64,000 nucleotides of DNA from Flavobacterium gelatinilyticum (GTDB taxonomy: Bacteria; Bacteroidota; Bacteroidia; Flavobacteriales; Flavobacteriaceae). Below the pieces are notes generated by a model. It was not told the DNA's origin, ran no database searches, and worked only from the letters and a program-made list of their open reading frames with translations. The position numbers and the translations under genes are program-made. Each line of letters opens with the position of its first letter. Position 1 is the stretch's first letter. Positions 1 to 8,293 of the stretch are shown here, in pieces. The stretch covers positions 4,278,001-4,342,000 of the forward strand of contig NZ_CP114287.1 in NCBI RefSeq assembly GCF_027111295.1, written 5' to 3'.

Positions 1-121
1 GAAACTGGTTTTCGATAAAACACCATTATTAATCAAAGCAATCATCTTAGGATTTGTTTATTGGATTGTTTATGCAACGGCAGTTGCAGGTTCGCAGCCG
101 TTTATTTACTTTCAGTTCTAA
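1..121 (+). CDS. C-terminal end of a membrane protein, probably MBOAT-family O-acyltransferase
   Basis: Only the last 39 residues are inside the window; the frame starts at base 2 and ends at TAA 119-121. The tail holds a hydrophobic stretch (LGFVYWIVYATAVAG) and ends PFIYFQF. A terminal IYFQF after a last membrane helix is what I associate with MBOAT acyltransferases of the AlgI/DltB type, which move acyl groups onto polysaccharides at the membrane. The family call rests on this short tail only and could be wrong. A hairpin with a T-run follows 28 bases later, so this is the end of a transcript. Confidence 0.45.
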   Translation, partial: KLVFDKTPLLIKAIILGFVYWIVYATAVAGSQPFIYFQF

Positions 122-149
122 ATTTTAAGAAACAAAGAGACATAGTTAC

Positions 150-185
150 AAAAGCGCAGAGGAATTTTTCTTTTGCGCTTTTTTG
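150..185 (+). terminator. Rho-independent terminator after the first gene
   Basis: Arms AAAAGCGCA (150-158) and TGCGCTTTT (174-182) enclose a loop of about 15 bases and run into a T-tract. It lies just after the stop codon of the leftmost gene. Confidence 0.7.
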
Positions 186-186
186 G

Positions 187-275
187 TTTCACGCAGATTT
201 ATAAAAAGATTAAAGCTGATGATGCAGATTTCTAAAAAAAATAATCTGTCAAAATCTGAAAGATCTGCGTGAGAC
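187..275. repeat. Degenerate inverted repeat, CACGCAGAT family
   Basis: TCACGCAGAT (189-198) faces its exact complement ATCTGCGTGA (263-272), and weaker copies of the CAGATT / AATCTG word lie between. No reading frame crosses it. It sits in the 283-base gap before ffh. Similar CGCAGATT fragments appear in other gaps of the window, for example near 55270-55380. Confidence 0.6.
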
Positions 276-351
276 AAAAAACGTCACGTTTGTAACCTTA
301 AAATCGATAAAAAACCTTTGTTCTTTTGTATTAAACCTTAAAAAATAAAAA

Positions 352-382
352 TTGCCTGAAATATCTAATTAGATTATCTTTG
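352..382 (+). promoter_or_regulatory. Bacteroidota-type promoter of ffh
   Basis: TTG at 352-354 is followed after 20 bases by TATCTTTG (375-382), which fits the TAnnTTTG -7 box. The predicted start of transcription leaves a leader of about 17 bases before the ffh ATG. Confidence 0.6.
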
Positions 383-404
383 CACTTCAAATAAAGAAAA
401 TGAT

Positions 405-1757
405 ATGTTTGATAATTTAAGTGATAAGTTAGATAAAGCGTTCCATATATTAAAAGGACACGGTAAAATTACAGAAGTAAACGTAGCCGATACCTTAAAA
501 GAAGTTCGTCGTGCCTTACTTGATGCCGACGTTAACTTTAAAATTGCCAAAGATTTTACGGCCAGAGTAAAAGACAAAGCAATTGGTCAGGATGTATTAA
601 CAACATTACAGCCGGGACAATTATTGGTTAAGTTAGTAAAAGACGAACTTACCGAATTAATGGGAGGCGATGTAGCAGGTGTAAACCTTTCAGGAAACCC
701 TACAGTTATTTTAATGTCAGGACTTCAGGGATCTGGTAAAACAACTTTCTCAGGGAAATTAGCAAACTTCTTAAAAACAAAGAAAAACAAGAAACCACTT
801 CTTGTAGCCTGTGATATCTACCGTCCTGCGGCGATTAATCAGCTTCATGTTGTGGGAGACCAAATAGGTGTTGAGGTTTACTCAGAACCGGAAAATAAAA
901 ATCCTGTAGAAATTGCTCAAAACGCAATTAAACACGCCAAAGCAAACGGATTTAATGTTGTAATCGTCGATACAGCAGGACGTTTGGCAGTAGATCAGGA
1001 AATGATGGATGAAATTGCACGTGTACACAAAGCAATTCAGCCTCAGGAAACCTTGTTCGTTGTCGACTCTATGACAGGACAAGATGCTGTAAACACAGCA
1101 AAAGCTTTCAACGATATCCTAAACTTTGATGGAGTTATCTTAACGAAATTAGACGGTGATACTCGTGGCGGAGCAGCACTTTCGATCAAATCGATTGTAA
1201 ACAAACCAATCAAATTTGTTGGTACCGGAGAGAAAATGGAAGCAATTGATGTTTTCTATCCGGAACGTATGGCTGAGCGTATCTTAGGAATGGGAGACGT
1301 TGTGTCTCTTGTTGAAAGAGCTCAGGAACAATTTGACGAAGAAGAGGCAAGGAAACTTCAAAAGAAAATCGCTAAAAACGAATTTGGTTTTGACGATTTC
1401 TTAACGCAGATTCAACAGGTGAAAAAAATGGGTAATATGAAAGACTTGGTTGGAATGATACCGGGAGCTTCAAAAGCCATGAAAGATGTTGAAATCGAAG
1501 ATGACGCCTTCAAACATATCGAAGCGATCATTTATTCGATGACCCCGGGAGAAAGAAGTAAACCTGCCATTATAGATGTAAAAAGAAAAGCCAGAATCGC
1601 AAAAGGTTCGGGGACCAAAGTCGAGCAGGTAAACCAACTAATGAAACAGTTTGACCAAATGAGCAAGATGATGAAGATGATGCAGGGGCCAGGCGGAAAA
1701 AATCTGATGAAAATGATGGGAGGCATGAAAGGAATGCCGGGAGGAATGCCGAGATAA
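405..1757 (+). CDS. ffh: Signal recognition particle protein Ffh (SRP54)
   Basis: A GTPase that binds signal sequences of nascent membrane and secreted proteins and, with the SRP receptor, brings ribosomes to the Sec translocon. The 450-residue length is normal. Order: N domain (about 1-90), G domain with P-loop GLQGSGKTT (Lys112), DTAGR and TKLDGDTRGG, then a Met-rich M domain whose tail is rich in KMMKMMQ and GMKGMPGGM. The start agrees with the family N terminus (LSDKLDKAFHILKGHG) and lies 22 bases after the -7 box. It is followed by a heptad repeat gap and then folD in the same direction. I did not find the SRP RNA in this window. Confidence 0.98.
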   Translation: MFDNLSDKLDKAFHILKGHGKITEVNVADTLKEVRRALLDADVNFKIAKDFTARVKDKAIGQDVLTTLQPGQLLVKLVKDELTELMGGDVAGVNLSGNPTVILMSGLQGSGKTTFSGKLANFLKTKKNKKPLLVACDIYRPAAINQLHVVGDQIGVEVYSEPENKNPVEIAQNAIKHAKANGFNVVIVDTAGRLAVDQEMMDEIARVHKAIQPQETLFVVDSMTGQDAVNTAKAFNDILNFDGVILTKLDGDTRGGAALSIKSIVNKPIKFVGTGEKMEAIDVFYPERMAERILGMGDVVSLVERAQEQFDEEEARKLQKKIAKNEFGFDDFLTQIQQVKKMGNMKDLVGMIPGASKAMKDVEIEDDAFKHIEAIIYSMTPGERSKPAIIDVKRKARIAKGSGTKVEQVNQLMKQFDQMSKMMKMMQGPGGKNLMKMMGGMKGMPGGMPR

Positions 1758-1767
1758 AAAAATAAAA

Positions 1768-1892
1768 GTTTCAAGTTTCAGGTTTCAAGTTTGAAATCGA
1801 AATTTGAAACTTTTTTAATTACATAAATATTTGAGTTTCGTTTTTAACTTGAAATGTTGAACCTGAAACTTTAAACAAATAAAAACCTGAAA
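1768..1892. repeat. Heptad repeat cluster (GTTTCAA-type) with inverted copies
   Basis: Four 7-bp words follow each other without gap: GTTTCAA, GTTTCAG, GTTTCAA, GTTTGAA (1768-1795). Complementary words of the same period (ACTTGAA, ATGTTGA, ACCTGAA, ACTTTAA) occupy 1847-1874. AATTTGAAACTTTTTT at 1801-1816 pairs with the first words and ends in a T-run, so part of it may end the ffh transcript. It fills the ffh-folD gap. Confidence 0.7.
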
Positions 1893-1909
1893 CAAAACAA
1901 CAAACAACA

Positions 1910-2797
1910 ATGCAGCTACTAGACGGTAAAAAAACATCTAACGACATTAAAAACGAAATTGCAGCCGAAGTTCAATCTATAAAAGCAGCCGGAGGAAAAG
2001 TGCCTCATTTAGCTGCGGTTTTAGTGGGAAACAACGGAGCAAGTTTAACTTACGTAGGAAGTAAAGTAAAATCATGCCAGGAAATTGGCTTCGATTCAAC
2101 TTTAGTTTCGTTACCTGAAACCATTACCGAAGACGAACTGCTTGCAAAAATTAAAGAGCTAAACGAAGATGATAATCTGGACGGATACATCGTACAGTTA
2201 CCTTTGCCAAAACACATCGACGAGCAGAAAATCTTGTTAGCAATCGATCCTGATAAAGATGTAGACGGTTTTCACCCAACTAACTTTGGCAGAATGGCTC
2301 TTGAAATGGAAAGTTTTATTCCGGCAACTCCATTTGGAATTATGGAATTATTAGAGCGATACAAAGTAGAAACTGCAGGAAAACATACCGTTGTAATTGG
2401 AAGAAGCCACATCGTAGGACGACCAATGAGTATCTTAATGAGCCGTAAAGGAAATCCGGGAGATTCAACAGTTACCTTAACTCACAGCCGAACTAAAGAT
2501 TTAGCAGAATTCACTAAAAACGCCGATATCATTATTACAGCTTTAGGAGTTCCGGAATTCTTAAAAGCAGATATGGTAAAAGAAGGAGTAACTGTTATCG
2601 ACGTTGGAATTACACGTGTAGAAGATGCATCAAATGCAAAAGGATATGTGATCAAGGGCGATGTTGATTTTGATGGAGTAAGTAAAAAAGCATCTTTCAT
2701 TACACCAGTTCCAGGAGGAGTAGGGCCAATGACTATTGCAATGTTACTTAAAAATACTCTTTTAGCAAGAAAAATGAGAAGCGCAAGAAACCAATAA
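1910..2797 (+). CDS. folD: Bifunctional methylene-THF dehydrogenase / methenyl-THF cyclohydrolase
   Basis: Interconverts 5,10-methylene-THF and 10-formyl-THF in the cytosol in two steps (NADP-linked dehydrogenase, then cyclohydrolase), supplying one-carbon units for purines and fMet. Seen: the substrate segment [14 protein letters not shown] with the Tyr and Lys of the active site, [11 protein letters not shown], the dinucleotide segment [13 protein letters not shown] and the closing signature [14 protein letters not shown]. Length 295 is normal. It has its own hairpin terminator and stands alone as a transcription unit. Confidence 0.97.
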   Translation: MQLLDGKKTSNDIKNEIAAEVQSIKAAGGKVPHLAAVLVGNNGASLTYVGSKVKSCQEIGFDSTLVSLPETITEDELLAKIKELNEDDNLDGYIVQLPLPKHIDEQKILLAIDPDKDVDGFHPTNFGRMALEMESFIPATPFGIMELLERYKVETAGKHTVVIGRSHIVGRPMSILMSRKGNPGDSTVTLTHSRTKDLAEFTKNADIIITALGVPEFLKADMVKEGVTVIDVGITRVEDASNAKGYVIKGDVDFDGVSKKASFITPVPGGVGPMTIAMLLKNTLLARKMRSARNQ

Positions 2798-2817
2798 TAT
2801 TGCGTCAAAATAGTATA

Positions 2818-2846
2818 AAGCCTGTTCCAACGAACAGGCTTTTTTT
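2818..2846 (+). terminator. Terminator of folD
   Basis: AAGCCTGTT and AACAGGCTT pair around the loop CCAACG and are followed by a run of six T, starting 20 bases after the folD stop. Confidence 0.85.
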
Positions 2847-2928
2847 GTATTTTTTAATAAACGCCTTATAAATAGCTGTTTTAATATATAATTAATAGTT
2901 TAAAGTTTTAGTTCTTGAAAATAAAGGA

Positions 2929-2936
2929 TACTTTTG
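2929..2936 (+). promoter_or_regulatory. Putative -7 box of the CorA-like gene
   Basis: TACTTTTG matches TAnnTTTG. No TTG sits at the expected distance upstream. From here transcription would start near 2940, giving a leader of about 105 bases before the ATG at 3047, far longer than for most genes in this window. Confidence 0.45.
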
Positions 2937-2963
2937 CACCACTTAAAAAACAAACTTCTCCAA

Positions 2964-2999
2964 ATGGACGATTATTATCATTCGTTAGTATTAAATTAA
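2964..2999 (+). CDS. Possible 11-residue leader peptide upstream of the CorA-like gene
   Basis: ATG at 2964 opens a short frame reading MDDYYHSLVLN and closing at TAA 2997-2999, directly before a strong hairpin. It lies inside the predicted leader. Leader peptides that control Mg transport genes are known in enterobacteria (mgtL, corL), but this peptide resembles none I know and may be chance. Confidence 0.2.
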   Translation: MDDYYHSLVLN

Positions 3000-3026
3000 G
3001 CAGCTTTTGAAATTTCAAAATGCTGC
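3000..3026 (+). promoter_or_regulatory. Leader hairpin of the CorA-like gene
   Basis: GCAGCTTTTGAAA (3000-3012) is the complement of the following TTTCAAAATGCTGC except for one bulged T. The stem has about 13 pairs and almost no loop. A T-run does not follow, so it is not a plain terminator. It begins at the base right after the stop of the small upstream frame and ends 20 bases before the ATG. Confidence 0.45.
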
Positions 3027-3046
3027 AATAAAAACTGTATTTTGAA

Positions 3047-3973
3047 ATGAAAGCCTTTTACACAAACAACAACGGATTGGTGGAAATCCAAAAATGGACT
3101 TCAGATTGCTGGATTCACATCGAATCTCCAACAGAAACAGATAAAAAATATTTACTGGAAGAACTTCAAATTCCCGAAGCATTCTACAATGATATCGAGG
3201 ATATCGACGAGAGACCCCGTATCGAAATTGAAGACGGATGGACATTGATTATCATGCGCATTCCTATAAAAAGCGGCGATGTCAAAATTCCTTTTCATAC
3301 CGTGCCGCTCGGAATCATTTTTAAAGATGATATCTGCGTGACAATGAGTTTTTATAAAACAGAAATCATTGCCGATTTTGTGCAATATTCACAACGAAAA
3401 AACATCGAAATCGAAGATAATTTCAATTTAGTACTGAGACTGCTTTTATCATCCAGCGTTTGGTACTTAAAATATCTGAAACAAATCAATCAAAAAATAA
3501 AGCTGGCCGAAGATAATTTAGAGAAATCGATCAAAAATGAAGAATTGCAGGCCCTGCTTCAAATCGAAAAATGTTTTGTATTCTTCATCACCTCTTTAAA
3601 AGCAAATGATGTCTTATTCCAAAGAATAAAAAATCTAAAAGCACACAAAGCCAGTTACGATCCGGAATTATTAGAAGATGTCGAAATCGAATTAAATCAG
3701 GCGCAGGACACAGCCAATATTTACAACAACATCTTAACCGGAATGATGGATGCATACGCTTCTGTAATCTCCAATAATATGAACAATATTATGAAACAGA
3801 TGACCTCGATTTCCATCATATTAATGATCCCGACATTAATCGCCAGTTTGTACGGAATGAACGTCCCAAACGGTCTCGAAGAAAGCCAATACGGAATCTG
3901 GATTCTGCTTTTAGTTTCAATAGTATTATCAACTTTAGGAGTATTTTTATTCAAAAGAAGAAGATGGTTCTAA
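3047..3973 (+). CDS. corA: CorA-family divalent cation (Mg2+/Co2+) transporter
   Basis: Inner-membrane channel for Mg2+ and related cations, working as a pentamer. Seen: a long acidic, helical cytoplasmic N-terminal part (about 1-245) and two C-terminal membrane helices (about 250-272 and 282-302). The signature YGMNVP closes the first helix and forms the pore entrance; a basic KRRRWF tail ends the protein. Length 308 is normal. The gene is a single unit with a hairpin-bearing leader and its own terminator. Whether it prefers Mg, Co or Ni cannot be told from sequence. Confidence 0.92.
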   Translation: MKAFYTNNNGLVEIQKWTSDCWIHIESPTETDKKYLLEELQIPEAFYNDIEDIDERPRIEIEDGWTLIIMRIPIKSGDVKIPFHTVPLGIIFKDDICVTMSFYKTEIIADFVQYSQRKNIEIEDNFNLVLRLLLSSSVWYLKYLKQINQKIKLAEDNLEKSIKNEELQALLQIEKCFVFFITSLKANDVLFQRIKNLKAHKASYDPELLEDVEIELNQAQDTANIYNNILTGMMDAYASVISNNMNNIMKQMTSISIILMIPTLIASLYGMNVPNGLEESQYGIWILLLVSIVLSTLGVFLFKRRRWF

Positions 3974-3989
3974 AAAAACAAAATTATCA

Positions 3990-4017
3990 AAGCCTGTTCA
4001 TCTCGAATAGGCTTTTT
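3990..4017 (+). terminator. Terminator of the CorA-like gene
   Basis: AAGCCTGTTC (3990-3999) pairs with GAATAGGCTT (one G-T pair) and is followed by TTTT. The stem is close in sequence to the folD terminator, AAGCCTGTT/AACAGGCTT. Confidence 0.8.
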
Positions 4018-4031
4018 CATTTTTATGCTTT

Positions 4032-4147
4032 GGGCGTGACCCTATTACTGCAAAAGGGCTGATATGCTTTGTGGTTATACGCCCTTTTGCAGCGATAGGG
4101 TCGGGCTATCCATGCTGCTCCGGCAGCTTATTCCTATCCCTCACGCA
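4032..4147. repeat. Folded palindromic element of about 115 bp
   Basis: It is bounded by GCGTGA (4034-4039) and its complement TCACGC (4141-4146). The core is a long hairpin: GACCCTAT + CTGCAAAAGGGC (4038-4059) pairs with GCCCTTTTGCAG + ATAGGGTC (4081-4102), only two bases between the blocks not matching. A second hairpin GCTGC-TCCG-GCAGC (4114-4127) follows. It is more GC-rich than its surroundings. It lies in the 393-base gap between the CorA-like gene and the beta-barrel gene; the rest of that gap holds one terminator and one promoter. A reading frame over it (4064-4288) looks like chance. Confidence 0.7.
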
Positions 4148-4291
4148 GATCCTTGGTTACTAAAACCATTCGTTTTTACAAAGTTCAAAGTCATGCAGCC
4201 GTTTGTAAAAAAAAAAGTGATTTTTCAATCAACCGAAAAATTAACGATTATTGGATTTGATTTTCTAATTTTTTTAACAATTAGTTAGGAT

Positions 4292-4317
4292 TTGTTAAAA
4301 TTTATAAAGTAAGTTTG
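4292..4317 (+). promoter_or_regulatory. Putative promoter of the outer-membrane protein gene
   Basis: TAAGTTTG (4310-4317) fits the -7 box. TTG at 4292-4294 lies 15 bases upstream, slightly closer than usual. The ATG is 50 bases after the box. Confidence 0.45.
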
Positions 4318-4366
4318 CCCCTAATAAAACAAAACAATTTAAGCCCTTACTAGAATATCTGTTACC

Positions 4367-7177
4367 ATGTTTAAAAACCTGCTGTCTCCCCTATGTTTTT
4401 TTCAGAATTTAGTTCTTTTAAATAATTTTTTTCCAATACAAAGCCCAATAAAAACGCTTACTTTTTTGGTGTTTTTCTTGTGTACTCTTTCTTCTTCTGC
4501 ACAAAAAAATCCCGTTATCAGCGGTAAAATTGCTGCCGAAAAAGATTCGCCTATCGAAGCCGCAACCATTTATTTGATTCATCCAAAAGATTCGTCGGTA
4601 GAAGCCTATACACTTTCGGATAAAAATGGTCTCTTTAAATTAGAAATCAAAGCCGGGTCTCAAAACAGTATTTTAAAAATTGCGGCAGAAGGTTATCTGG
4701 AATTTTCAGATACGATAGAAAAACGCACTCAAAATATGGATTTAGGTATTATCAGGCTTATGAAATATGATATTGAACTGAATGAAGTTATTATAAAAAA
4801 CGAAGCTCCTATCCGGATAAAAAAAGACACCATAGAATTTAATGCTTCATCATTTAAATTACGTCCAGATTCCAATGTAGAAGCTTTGTTAAAAGAATTA
4901 CCCGGTGTAACTGTAGATTCGGACAAAAAAATAACAGTAAACGGAAAAAAGGTAAGTCAGGTCTTAGTTAACGGAAGACCTTTTTTTGACGCAGATGGAA
5001 AAATAGCGCTTCAAAACCTTCCGGCTGAGCTGATAAATAAAGTACAGGTTTCGGACTTTAAAACCAAGGAGCAGGAATTCACCAAACAGGCTTCAACATC
5101 CGAAGATGTTTCACTCAACCTAACGATAGACAAAGAGAAAAACAAAGGTCTTTTCGGTAAAGTAATGGGCGGCTATGGAAGCTCGGAACGTTATGAAAGC
5201 AGTGCTTTAGTGAGTTATTTTAATGATAAAAAGCGTGTTAGTTTTTTAGCTTCTTCTAATAATATTAATGCATCGGGTTTTTCTGTAAGTGAAATTTTTG
5301 ATGCTATGGGAGGCGGAAGGAACAATGGTTCGGGTGGTGTTTCACGCAGCGGCGGCGGAATAATGAAATCGAATATGATTGGGGTAAATTATAATGATGA
5401 ATGGTTTAAAGGAGCAAATACTGATTTGAATTATAATTTTACCAATTCTAATTTAAACAATACGAATAAAACATCAGAGCTTACTTTGCTTCCAACAGGT
5501 TCTTTACTGGCTGAATCCAGTTCAAAAAATGACCAGGATACTAATAAGCATAATGCATATTTTTATCTTGACTATATTATTTCCCCTTCAATAAAAATTG
5601 TTATTTCCCCAGTCATTGATGCCGGAAAAAGTAAAGCAGCAAATAATTTTGACAGCAAAACCTGGGATGAGAATAATCAGTTAATCAATTCAAGTAATTC
5701 TTTTAATACAACTGAAACAAATAATACTAATTTCAGAAATGATATAAGGTTTTTGTTAGATACTAAGAAAGAGGGGCGCTACTTTACTCTCTCACTTCAA
5801 AACGATAATTCACGAAACGATTCAGATTCAAGAGTAAATTCAGCAACAGTTTTTGCGCAGGGAACAAATCCTGACGATCTGCGTAATCAAAATGTTGTCC
5901 AGAAAAATGAGAGAGATAAATATACAGGGGATTTTCAATATAGAGAACCTGTAAGTAAGTCACTCAACCTGGCTTTCTCTGTAAGTACGGATCTTGAAAA
6001 GAGAACAGATGATAAGAAAACATTTGACCGTAATGGTAACAATCCTGAGTATGATATTTTTAATGAATCACTTAGTAATTTTAGTTCTTTTACTAGTTTT
6101 CAGGTGAATCCTAAAGTTGGATTTAGTGCCGAGGGAAAGAAATTTGAATTAATGGTTTATACAGGAACTTCTGTTATAAAGACCGAAAATCATGCGTTGT
6201 ATTTAAAGGAAACTACAGATTTGGATAAAAACTATTTTATTCCAAACGGGACAATCCATTTTAATTACAAATTAACAAAGTCGAAAAATTTAAGGATGGC
6301 ATATGAGCGTAAATTTACGATTCCAGCAGAAAATCAGGTTTTGGCAGTTGCTAATTTAGATAATCCCCTGATTGTTATAACTGGTAACCCTAATCTAAAA
6401 GCTTCGACTTTTCATTATTTACAAGGAACGCTTATGGATTTTAATTTTCAGACAAATTCGGGGTATCATATCCGTTTTAATTCAACATACTTTGACAGCC
6501 AGATCGTGAGAGCTTCTGCCTATAACAATTCTGGAAAGCAGATTTCAACTTTTGATAATGTAGAGGGTACATACAATATATTATTGGGAGGAGAATGGAA
6601 TAAGACCATAAAGAAAGAAGCAAATAGTTTTAAATTTCGGTTTAATATAAATGGCAATTATAATTTTGATAAAGGTTTTACAAATGGGCAGCCGTATGAG
6701 GCAAAAGCATTTAGATTTACTCCCGGGTTATTATTTGCCTATGGCTACGGAGAATTAGTTGATATCAAACCGTCGTATAATTTCTCGTATAATGACATTA
6801 GGTATAACAATATTTCTTTAAGTTCAACATCAAACACAATTCATAACTTTAATATCGAAATGACAAGCTTTTGGCCTAAGGACTGGGTTTTTGGGAATGA
6901 CTTTGGGTATACCTATAATTCGAATATTTCCGGACCTTATAAAAAAGATTTTTACTTGTGGAATACCAGTTTATCCTATAAATTTAGTAAGCAGTTTGCA
7001 CTCAAAATTAAAGTGTATGATTTGCTGAATCAAAATCAGAGTGCTTCAAGAACAATTACGCCAACTTCTGTTATTGATTCAGAAAGTAATGTTTTAAAGC
7101 GTTACGCAATGTTTTCTTTATTGTATAAATTTCAAAATTTTAAAACAGACGAGAATAGTATTTATGGAGTGTATTAA
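4367..7177 (+). CDS. Outer-membrane beta-barrel family protein (TonB-receptor-like)
   Basis: A 936-residue outer-membrane protein. The first 46 residues include a signal peptide whose hydrophobic core (TFLVFFLCTLSSSAQ) sits unusually late, so translation may start later at a non-ATG codon. After it comes a carboxypeptidase-regulatory-like beta-sandwich (about 50-130, ISGKI...TLSDKNGLFKLEIKAG), a plug-like segment (about 150-250, VEALLKELPGVTVDSDKKI and VLVNGRPFF), then a long Asn/Ser-rich barrel ending in an aromatic residue. This is the architecture of the outer membrane beta-barrel family related to TonB-dependent receptors. No SusD partner lies beside it, so the substrate is unknown. It is flanked by a repeat element and by an unrelated operon. 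Confidence 0.85.
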   Translation: MFKNLLSPLCFFQNLVLLNNFFPIQSPIKTLTFLVFFLCTLSSSAQKNPVISGKIAAEKDSPIEAATIYLIHPKDSSVEAYTLSDKNGLFKLEIKAGSQNSILKIAAEGYLEFSDTIEKRTQNMDLGIIRLMKYDIELNEVIIKNEAPIRIKKDTIEFNASSFKLRPDSNVEALLKELPGVTVDSDKKITVNGKKVSQVLVNGRPFFDADGKIALQNLPAELINKVQVSDFKTKEQEFTKQASTSEDVSLNLTIDKEKNKGLFGKVMGGYGSSERYESSALVSYFNDKKRVSFLASSNNINASGFSVSEIFDAMGGGRNNGSGGVSRSGGGIMKSNMIGVNYNDEWFKGANTDLNYNFTNSNLNNTNKTSELTLLPTGSLLAESSSKNDQDTNKHNAYFYLDYIISPSIKIVISPVIDAGKSKAANNFDSKTWDENNQLINSSNSFNTTETNNTNFRNDIRFLLDTKKEGRYFTLSLQNDNSRNDSDSRVNSATVFAQGTNPDDLRNQNVVQKNERDKYTGDFQYREPVSKSLNLAFSVSTDLEKRTDDKKTFDRNGNNPEYDIFNESLSNFSSFTSFQVNPKVGFSAEGKKFELMVYTGTSVIKTENHALYLKETTDLDKNYFIPNGTIHFNYKLTKSKNLRMAYERKFTIPAENQVLAVANLDNPLIVITGNPNLKASTFHYLQGTLMDFNFQTNSGYHIRFNSTYFDSQIVRASAYNNSGKQISTFDNVEGTYNILLGGEWNKTIKKEANSFKFRFNINGNYNFDKGFTNGQPYEAKAFRFTPGLLFAYGYGELVDIKPSYNFSYNDIRYNNISLSSTSNTIHNFNIEMTSFWPKDWVFGNDFGYTYNSNISGPYKKDFYLWNTSLSYKFSKQFALKIKVYDLLNQNQSASRTITPTSVIDSESNVLKRYAMFSLLYKFQNFKTDENSIYGVY

Positions 7178-7215
7178 TTATAAATCACTTTTCTGAAAAA
7201 AGCGTTCTTTTTTTA

Positions 7216-7260
7216 TTGTCGTTTCAAAATAAATAATAACTTTGTAACGCAAAGTACTTT
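7216..7260 (+). promoter_or_regulatory. Promoter with overlapping palindromic operator
   Basis: TTG (7216-7218), 18 bases, TAACTTTG (7237-7244) form a full promoter. The palindrome ACTTTG-N5-CAAAGT (7239-7255) overlaps the -7 box and is followed by ACTTT. The same arrangement recurs at 8198-8219 before the third gene of this group, which suggests an operator for the winged-helix regulator encoded between the two sites. Confidence 0.65.
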
Positions 7261-7264
7261 AATT

Positions 7265-7879
7265 ATGAATCAAAAGCACCAAGAAGATTTAGCACATATT
7301 CGTTCCATGATGGAGCGTTCTTCAAGATTTATATCATTGAGCGGACTTTCCGGAGTTTTCGCGGGTCTTTCGGCTTTAATTGGGGGTATTTATGTGTACC
7401 AGCTTTTTAAAGCGAACGGAATGGATTATCTAAACGATGAGCACAGATTATATTCTGCAAATCTTGTTTCAGAATTATTCTGGATTGGAGTTACCATTTT
7501 AATTTTTGCCTTTGCATTCGGAATCTTTTTTACCATTAGAAAAAGCCGAAAATACAACCTGCCAATCTGGACATCGGTAACAAAAAAAATGCTGTTTAAT
7601 CTTGCTGTTCCGCTTATGGCGGGAGGAGTGTTTTGTCTGGCAATGATGCATCACGGTTATTTTGGATTAGTAGCACCGTCGACTTTAATATTTTACGGAT
7701 TAGCAGTTTTAAACGCCGAAAAGTATACATTTTCAGATATAAAATACCTGGGATTTTCCGAACTGATTCTAGGATGTATTGCACTTTTTAATATAGGATA
7801 TGGTTTGATTTTCTGGATTTTAGGATTCGGAATCCTTCATATCGTATACGGATTAGTGATGTTCAAAAAATACAAATAA
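7265..7879 (+). CDS. Hypothetical multi-pass membrane protein
   Basis: A 204-residue protein with about six hydrophobic segments (near 24-47, 68-91, 112-130, 132-150, 161-178 and 180-198) after a charged N terminus MNQKHQEDLAHIRSMMERSS. I recognise it as a type found in flavobacteria beside a winged-helix regulator, but know no function. It begins four bases after its palindromic operator, so its leader is very short. Its stop lies four bases before the regulator's start, so the two are co-transcribed and probably coupled. It may sense or transmit a membrane signal to that regulator; this is inference. Confidence 0.8.
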   Translation: MNQKHQEDLAHIRSMMERSSRFISLSGLSGVFAGLSALIGGIYVYQLFKANGMDYLNDEHRLYSANLVSELFWIGVTILIFAFAFGIFFTIRKSRKYNLPIWTSVTKKMLFNLAVPLMAGGVFCLAMMHHGYFGLVAPSTLIFYGLAVLNAEKYTFSDIKYLGFSELILGCIALFNIGYGLIFWILGFGILHIVYGLVMFKKYK

Positions 7880-7883
7880 CCCT

Positions 7884-8174
7884 ATGGGAATTATTGATAA
7901 ACTAAATAAAGATTTTGAAAGCCGTGTCAGATTGGGTATTATGTCCATTCTGATGGTTAACGACTGGGTAGATTTTACCGAGATGAAAACCCTTTTAAAT
8001 ATAACCGATGGTAATTTAGCAAGTCATTCCTCTGCACTTGAAAAGGCCGGTTATATTGAAGTAAAAAAAGAATTTGTGGGCAAAAAGCCTAAAACCTCTT
8101 ATCAGGTTACGGATTTAGGACGTGCAGCCTTTAAAGAGCACTTATCGTATCTTGAAAAATTGATGAAATCTTAA
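7884..8174 (+). CDS. Winged-helix transcriptional regulator (HTH_34 / MarR-like)
   Basis: A 96-residue DNA-binding protein made of one winged helix-turn-helix. Seen: the recognition segment TDGNLASHSSALEKAGYIEVKKEFVGKKPKTSYQVTDLGRAAF with the wing at the KKPKTSYQVT turn, typical of the stand-alone winged-helix family that works as a dimer. It follows the membrane protein by four bases. The repeated palindrome upstream of that operon and of the next gene makes an autoregulatory role likely. No ligand domain is present, so its signal must come from protein contacts or direct binding. Confidence 0.88.
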   Translation: MGIIDKLNKDFESRVRLGIMSILMVNDWVDFTEMKTLLNITDGNLASHSSALEKAGYIEVKKEFVGKKPKTSYQVTDLGRAAFKEHLSYLEKLMKS

Positions 8175-8197
8175 TAACTCTATTTTTTTATCCTAAA

Positions 8198-8219
8198 ACT
8201 TTGAAATACAAAGTACTTT
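8198..8219 (+). promoter_or_regulatory. Second copy of the ACTTTG-N5-CAAAGT operator
   Basis: ACTTTG (8198-8203), AAATA, CAAAGT (8209-8214) then ACTTT. Both arms and the trailing ACTTT are identical to the copy at 7239-7260, while the five central bases differ, the pattern expected of a dimer-binding site. It lies 74 bases before the DUF4173 gene. Confidence 0.6.
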
Positions 8220-8293
8220 TAAATTAAAACTTAAAAATAATACTGACAAAAGAGCGAATTATAGTTTAACCAACAACAAATACATCTATAAAA

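Noticed and set aside
4064..4288. 74-codon frame over the palindromic element
   Set aside because: It runs through a hairpin element, has no recognisable protein features and no supporting start signal.
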